Positions 59,198 to 64,000 of a stretch of 64,000 bases of DNA are shown piece after piece. The DNA is from Fibrella aquatilis (GTDB lineage: Bacteria > Bacteroidota > Bacteroidia > Cytophagales > Spirosomataceae), in NCBI RefSeq assembly GCF_017353255.1, contig NZ_JAFMYU010000005.1, positions 1 to 64,000 on the forward strand, written 5' to 3'. How positions within the stretch are numbered: the first letter of the stretch is position 1; each line of letters begins with the position of its first letter. A model generated the notes under the pieces. It was given only the letters and a program-made list of their open reading frames with translations, ran no database searches and was not told where the DNA came from. Position numbers and translations under genes: made by a program.

Positions 59198-62086
59198 CTA
59201 CCGAAACAGCTCATCAAACGTCAGGCTTAAGTAGTAGAGGCCACCGATGCGGGCGAGGCCATATCCCTGCGAATAATATTGGTTCAGCAGATTGGCGGCA
59301 CCCAGCTTGGCCACCGTTTTCAGGGCGGGCAGTTTGTAGCTAACCTGCGCATCGACGGTGTTCCAGCTGGGGAGCCAGATATCGCCTTGCGTTGTGCCCT
59401 GCTCTACCCACATCTGATCGGTCCAGCGGTAGGTAATGTTGGCGCCCAGGCGGTCGGTGATGCGGGGATTGGCCAGCGTGATGTTGTACCGGTTTTCGGG
59501 TGAAATAAAGAAGTTACGGCCTAACTGCGCCACGTCGGGGTCGCTCATGCGGCGTTCAATGATGGGGTCGCCCGCTCGGTTGGTGCGCACGTTGCCCTGC
59601 GCGTCGCGGAGGGTGATCAGGCCCACCTGTCGGGCGTAATTGCCGCTGACAGTGAAATTCCGCCCCAGTCCATACTCTAACCCCAGGCCCCAGCCGTTCA
59701 CGAAGATCTCGTTGAAGTTGTTGAAATTCACCTGCAACGTGCGCCGGGTGGCTGTGTTAGTTAGGTTGGCCACGTCACCCGGCGTGAGCAACTGGTAGAA
59801 CGTCTGGGCGGCAATGAAGTCGGTGTATTTGCTGCGAAACAAGAAAGCATCAACGTACAACTTGTTGCTGATGAGCGTTTTATAGCCGATCTCCCAGGTC
59901 GTAATTTTCTCCGTTGTGAAGCGCGTAGGGTCATAGGCCTTGCCCGCCAGCTGAGCAGCCGTAATGCGCCCCGCCTGCAAATCGGCCACGTCGTTGCTTA
60001 GGTAGGCGGGGTTGGTCAGCAGGCCCGCCCGTTCGGCCGCCAGCCGCGAACCGCCTACGTCGCCACCCTGCCCAGCCGCCGGTACGGCAAACAACTGCCC
60101 CGGCGAGGGGTTCCGAAACGCCGACTGCCACGACCCCCGGAAATTGTGCGGCCCGATGCTAATCACGCCCGACGCGCGGGGGGTAAAGCCACCGTTGAAG
60201 TACTCGTTTTTGTCATAGCGAATGGCCACCGTAGGCTTCACCGAAAAGGGTAGTGTGCCAATGGTACCCAGCGAAATCTCCTTGGCCAGTTGCGCATAGG
60301 CCCCGTATTCGTTGATCGAATATTCTGATCCGTCGGTGTTGATGGCCACGGCGGTGCCCCCGGTATTCAGGAAATATTGCCGCAGGCTGGCACCCACCAG
60401 CAGCTCGGCCACCCGAATCTGCTTTGTGAGGTTATACATGCCCTCATAATGATCCATCCGGGTGTTGTCGCGGAAACGCAGGCCGTTGCGTCCCAGACCG
60501 GCCACGGGCTGGTTGTTGAACGTGCTTGTGAGCTGATCGCGCAGTTGGTTAAACCGGTCCGAACCCGGCAAAATCCGACCCTGATTGGCCGCGTCGCGGG
60601 CGGCGGCAATGTTGCCCCCGTTAGCCCCAAAAGCCGTGGCAAAGTCGCCCGCCCAGCCCGTGGTGGCTGTTCCTATGGGTTTCCAGACGTTGTTGATGGC
60701 GGCAGCCGTTTGGCCAATGTTCCATCCCTCGGCGTTCTGACGGGTCGAATAGGCCCGCACAAAGAAGTTTTCGCCCCTGATTTCGGCCTTAAACTGATTG
60801 CGGACGTAGTCAGGGAAATATTCGCGGAAACCGGCCGTGCGGATGAAATTGCCGTTGCCGTAGTACCAGCCCAGTGATGCCTCGATCTTGTTGGTGAGCT
60901 TGTAATGCAGCGACACGTTAGCCCGGTTGTTAAACACGTTGCCGTTGTTGCCCAGCACGTCCAGTTCGGTGTAGCCGGTGCGGGTCACCACTTTGTTCTG
61001 TAAGGACGGATTGGCAAACGTAGCCGGAAACGTAAACGCACCACCCGCGTTGATGTCATCACCGTATATGTTTACTCCATCATACTGGAGATTGGTGTTG
61101 GGGTCGTTGTTGGGGATGTAGGCAATGCCCGTTGCCACGCCGCCCCGGCCAGCGTCGGTAGTCCAGAAAGGACTACGGGCACTGGTCGACCGGTCGTTGT
61201 AATCATCGGCAATGAAATCAGTGCCGCTCAGGCGCTGAAAACTCACCTTGAAAGCAAACTTGCCAAAAGCCTTGGCGTAGCGAATGGCCAGATCGGCATA
61301 GCCTTTCGGGCCAAAATTGGTCTTGCCCACGTTGTTCATGCCCACCTTCACCTGGGCGCTAAGGCCCTGATAAACAAACGGGTTTTTGCTGGTGGTGAGC
61401 ATCAGACCCTGTAAGGCGTCGGGACCGTACAGCGCCGACGAGGCCCCCGGAATCAGCTCGATGCTTTCTACGTCGAGATCAGAAATACCCGCTACGTTGC
61501 CAAAGCCAAACCCCAGCCCCGGCGACCGGTTGTCCATACCGTCGGTGAGTTGCACGAAGCGGTTGTTGTTGTTGGCCCCAAAGCCCCTGACATTCACCGA
61601 CTTAAACGTCAAACTCTGGGTGAGCAGGTCCACGCCTTTCAGGTTCTGGAGGGCGTCGAACGGCGTGGCGGCGGGCGAGTTGGCAAACTGCCGGGCACCC
61701 AACTTTTCCACCGTCACGGCCGCTTTCCGAATATCCTCCGGCACCCGACTAGCCGACACAACCACGTCTTCGGTGAGGGTCACGGCATCTTCCATCAGCG
61801 CAATGGCGACTGGCTGGGTGGGGTCGGTCACGATGATTTCCTGCCTCACAAACCCCACCGACGAAACCACAATAACCAGCGGTGGCCTGCGGTCGGTTTT
61901 AAGCGAAAACGTACCATCGGCCCCGGTACTGGCCCCGATGTTGGTGCCTCGTAGCAGCACCGTCACACCCGCCAGGGGTTCGTTTGTTTTCTTATCTGAT
62001 GCCCGGCCGGTAATCGTTACAGTTTGGGCTTGTGCTGCTGTTGTTACGAAAAACAGGAGCAAGGTTAAGTAGCGTAATGTTTGCAT
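59198..62086 (-). CDS. TonB-dependent receptor with CarboxypepD_reg domain (copy A)
   Basis: 962 residues from ATG 62086, giving a signal peptide (MQTLRYLTLLLFFVTTAAQA). The N-terminal carboxypeptidase-regulatory-like domain reads VTITGRASDKKTNEPLAGVT; the plug starts VVVSASRVPEDIRKAAVTVE, with VRGFGANNNNRFVQLTDGMD and SALYGPDALQG. The 22-strand barrel ends in an aromatic LYYLSLTFDELFR. It imports a ligand unknown to me; no SusD-like lipoprotein adjoins, so it is not a standard polysaccharide locus. It is followed by a second receptor. Confidence 0.93.
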   Translation of the reverse strand: MQTLRYLTLLLFFVTTAAQAQTVTITGRASDKKTNEPLAGVTVLLRGTNIGASTGADGTFSLKTDRRPPLVIVVSSVGFVRQEIIVTDPTQPVAIALMEDAVTLTEDVVVSASRVPEDIRKAAVTVEKLGARQFANSPAATPFDALQNLKGVDLLTQSLTFKSVNVRGFGANNNNRFVQLTDGMDNRSPGLGFGFGNVAGISDLDVESIELIPGASSALYGPDALQGLMLTTSKNPFVYQGLSAQVKVGMNNVGKTNFGPKGYADLAIRYAKAFGKFAFKVSFQRLSGTDFIADDYNDRSTSARSPFWTTDAGRGGVATGIAYIPNNDPNTNLQYDGVNIYGDDINAGGAFTFPATFANPSLQNKVVTRTGYTELDVLGNNGNVFNNRANVSLHYKLTNKIEASLGWYYGNGNFIRTAGFREYFPDYVRNQFKAEIRGENFFVRAYSTRQNAEGWNIGQTAAAINNVWKPIGTATTGWAGDFATAFGANGGNIAAARDAANQGRILPGSDRFNQLRDQLTSTFNNQPVAGLGRNGLRFRDNTRMDHYEGMYNLTKQIRVAELLVGASLRQYFLNTGGTAVAINTDGSEYSINEYGAYAQLAKEISLGTIGTLPFSVKPTVAIRYDKNEYFNGGFTPRASGVISIGPHNFRGSWQSAFRNPSPGQLFAVPAAGQGGDVGGSRLAAERAGLLTNPAYLSNDVADLQAGRITAAQLAGKAYDPTRFTTEKITTWEIGYKTLISNKLYVDAFLFRSKYTDFIAAQTFYQLLTPGDVANLTNTATRRTLQVNFNNFNEIFVNGWGLGLEYGLGRNFTVSGNYARQVGLITLRDAQGNVRTNRAGDPIIERRMSDPDVAQLGRNFFISPENRYNITLANPRITDRLGANITYRWTDQMWVEQGTTQGDIWLPSWNTVDAQVSYKLPALKTVAKLGAANLLNQYYSQGYGLARIGGLYYLSLTFDELFR

Positions 62087-62122
62087 AGGTAATTGATAAA
62101 ATTTCTGGTAAAGATGCAATAA

Positions 62123-62235
62123 AAGTGAAAGAGTGAATGGGGAAAGAGTGAAAGAGTGTGGTCCGGCACTCCGGCTGGAGCAAACACTCTTTCACTCTCC
62201 GGGACGCCGGACCGTCACCCTTCACTCTTTCACTT
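62123..62235. repeat. nested dyads between two TonB receptors (AAAGAGTGAAAGAGTG words)
   Basis: Outer arms 62123-62137 / 62221-62235 (AAGTGAAAGAGTGAA) and inner arms near 62145-62159 / 62184-62198 (GAAAGAGTGT). The loop contains GTCCGGCACTCCGGC. The right outer arm includes the stop of the upstream receptor gene (62230-62232). Confidence 0.85.
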
Positions 62236-64000
62236 AACCTCCCACGTTAACGCTACATAATACAGCCCGCCGATGGTTGGGCCGGCGGCGTACTGGATGT
62301 AGCGATTGTTGAAGACGTTGGCCGCGCCGGTCTTGATAGTCAGCGTCGGGCGGGGTACACGCACTGTAATTTGGGCATCGACGGTCTGGTAAGCAGGCAC
62401 GATGCCGTCGGCGAGGGGACTTTGCCAGAGGAAGCTATCCTGCCAGCGCCATACCACGTTGAACCCCGTCGAAGCCCCGTTGGCCTTGCGCAGGAGTTCG
62501 CGGTTACCAATACTAAGGTTAGTCACGAATTTGGGCGTGTTGAAGCCCGTGACGAACACGTCGGGGGGGGCCGCCGCACCGTTGGGGTTCCGGCTGATGT
62601 TGTTGTAGTTGGCATTGCCCGAAGCCACAAATTTCCCGACGAAATTGTAGGTCATTCCCAGGGCCGCGCCGTAGCTGGTATAGGTGTTTTTGGCATTGGT
62701 ATAGACCCGGTAGCGCGTTTGCCTGGCCCGCGTGAGCATGTCGAGTACGGCGGCATCGGTACCCACGGCACCACTGGTAGGCACAGCCACGTCTACCTGA
62801 CCCAGAAATTTATCGTACTGGTTCAGATATGCCTCCCCGTCTATCACAAGCCGGTTGTTAGCCACTACGCTTTTATAGCCCACTTCAAACGAGTTAATGT
62901 GCTCAGGTTCAATGGTATTGAGGTTAGCTACTTTCAGGATAGCCCGATTTTTCAGCGCCGCCGCATTGCGTGAAATCCCCCCCGCCACATCTGTGTTGAC
63001 GGCGGCGCTGAAGAGGTCGAGGGAAGCGAGTGTGTAGGAGTTGTCGAGGAAACCGAGACCTTCGTTTACCCGCGCCAGGCCACCCACGCGCCGCACCCCG
63101 GCGTTATTTACGTAAGAAAGCGCCTCGAACAGGGCCGGAAACCGGTAGCCGTTCTGGTACGTCAGCCGGATGTTGTGTTTCTCGGCAGCGGTATAGACAA
63201 ACGCCAGCCGGGGGTTCACTTTGGGCGAAAACTCTGGGTTATTATCCACCCGGACGGATGCCGATACTTTCAGTTTGTCAGCCAGCAGCAGCTTTGTGGC
63301 TGATACAAACGCGCCATATTTGGTATACAGTTGGTTGTCCCCGCCTGGCGTGGCCCGCTGATCTAGGGGTTTCGAGAAATCGACGAAGTTATTGCCGTCT
63401 GGCACCACGGCATACTGCCGGAAATCGGCCCCTACCAGCACATCGGCGAATTTGACTTGCCGCCAATTGTACTGAATATCAGCGTGATAGGTGTGGCTTT
63501 GCTGCCAGAGGGCCGCCCCGCCTGTGGCCGGTGCACCCGGAATGACTGAGCCGATGTCCCAGTTATTGACGCCAACGATGGTGGTTGTAAGGGTGTTAAA
63601 TGCTGCCGTGCCCGGCTCTGCACGACCGGCATCGGCCACGGCGCGGGCGCGGTTCATGGCCGTAGCCAGGTCGGTGCCGTTGTTTACCTGTGCCTGCAAT
63701 TCTTTCTGGAACTTGCCCGCCCAAGCCGTGTTGGTGCCATTGTTCAGGTCGAGGTTGTAGGCCAGCGGATTTAGGTTGTAGGAGTTACCTGTGTTTTCGG
63801 AGAGCACATACACGCGCGCCAGCAAGTCGGGGCTGCGGAGTTCCAGCTTGTGGTTTTGCACCGTCACGCCGTTGAGCTGAATCTTGTTGCCCCGCTGAAA
63901 GATGCCATCCATAAGGCCGTAACGATAGCCATAGGTCAGTTCCATTTTTTCGGTAACGCGGTAGTGCACACTCCCGTCGAACTTCAGGTTGCGCACTTGG
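62230..64000 (-). CDS. TonB-dependent receptor (copy B), truncated by window edge
   Basis: At least 590 residues are present; the frame is open to the last base, so the signal, CarboxypepD_reg domain and plug lie beyond the window. The barrel half matches copy A: VNPRLAFVYTAAEKHNIRLT, SYVNNAGVRRVGGLARVNEG, SFEVGYKSVVANNRLVIDGE and the closing GPTIGGLYYVALTWEVK. Both are in the same orientation, a tandem duplication. The stop lies inside a low-complexity dyad. Confidence 0.92.
   Translation of the reverse strand, partial: QVRNLKFDGSVHYRVTEKMELTYGYRYGLMDGIFQRGNKIQLNGVTVQNHKLELRSPDLLARVYVLSENTGNSYNLNPLAYNLDLNNGTNTAWAGKFQKELQAQVNNGTDLATAMNRARAVADAGRAEPGTAAFNTLTTTIVGVNNWDIGSVIPGAPATGGAALWQQSHTYHADIQYNWRQVKFADVLVGADFRQYAVVPDGNNFVDFSKPLDQRATPGGDNQLYTKYGAFVSATKLLLADKLKVSASVRVDNNPEFSPKVNPRLAFVYTAAEKHNIRLTYQNGYRFPALFEALSYVNNAGVRRVGGLARVNEGLGFLDNSYTLASLDLFSAAVNTDVAGGISRNAAALKNRAILKVANLNTIEPEHINSFEVGYKSVVANNRLVIDGEAYLNQYDKFLGQVDVAVPTSGAVGTDAAVLDMLTRARQTRYRVYTNAKNTYTSYGAALGMTYNFVGKFVASGNANYNNISRNPNGAAAPPDVFVTGFNTPKFVTNLSIGNRELLRKANGASTGFNVVWRWQDSFLWQSPLADGIVPAYQTVDAQITVRVPRPTLTIKTGAANVFNNRYIQYAAGPTIGGLYYVALTWEVK

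Noticed and set aside
59198-64000. Polysaccharide utilisation locus (SusC/SusD)
   Set aside because: Two TonB receptors are present but no SusD-like lipoprotein or glycoside hydrolase in the window.

Overview
The window looks like chromosomal DNA of a Bacteroidota bacterium of the Spirosoma/Fibrella type (Cytophagales). This is inferred from gene content: a type IX secretion sorting domain on a giant repeat protein, CarboxypepD_reg-type TonB receptors, Bacteroidota-style Crp/Fnr and AraC regulators, DUF1501/DUF1553 genes, no clear Shine-Dalgarno sites, and fairly GC-rich coding sequence. I found no rRNA, tRNA, CRISPR array, transposase or prophage.

Layout. 0-12.4 kb (mostly minus strand): a PLDc_N membrane peptide overlapping an NTF2-like exported protein, xylose isomerase, a DUF418 membrane protein followed by a broken START-like gene, an exported M20 amidase, gamma-glutamyltransferase, a 1403-residue propeller plus Ig-like repeat protein, and an orphan tail-collar protein. 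12.7-25 kb: a lipoprotein alpha/beta hydrolase with a Crp/Fnr regulator, an SRPBCC protein, an orphan histidine kinase, a methyltransferase, a dienelactone hydrolase, a metallophosphoesterase, and a translationally coupled DUF1501 and cytochrome/DUF1549/DUF1553 pair. 25-32 kb: a complete tetR-tolC-adaptor-RND pump operon. 32.6-42.2 kb: a Na+/solute symporter; a formaldehyde dehydrogenase/GlcG-like/hydrolase operon divergent from an AraC regulator; NUDIX, ThuA, L-2-hydroxyglutarate oxidase and anhydroMurNAc kinase genes.

42.4-45.6 kb is the most unusual part: seven consecutive genes encode small helical paralogous proteins that I cannot assign to a named family. 45.6-55.3 kb: MBL hydrolase, class V aminotransferase-fold enzyme, ABM protein, aldo/keto reductase, an AT-rich DUF1579-like gene, a divergent PNPOx/MocR pair with an inverted repeat between them, two tandem PPK2 kinases, MsrA and a higBA toxin-antitoxin pair. 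55.3-64 kb: penicillin-binding protein 1C, a second DUF1501 protein, and two TonB-dependent receptors, the last cut by the window edge.

A second theme runs through the non-coding DNA. At least 16 short intergenic stretches are inverted repeats whose arms are low-complexity, short-period words. Two have perfect 40-bp arms. Several arms run into the stop codons of flanking genes, and words recur between distant sites. They dominate the spacers of the seven-gene array. Three further perfect 28-29 bp palindromes exist, one of which buries the likely higB start codon.
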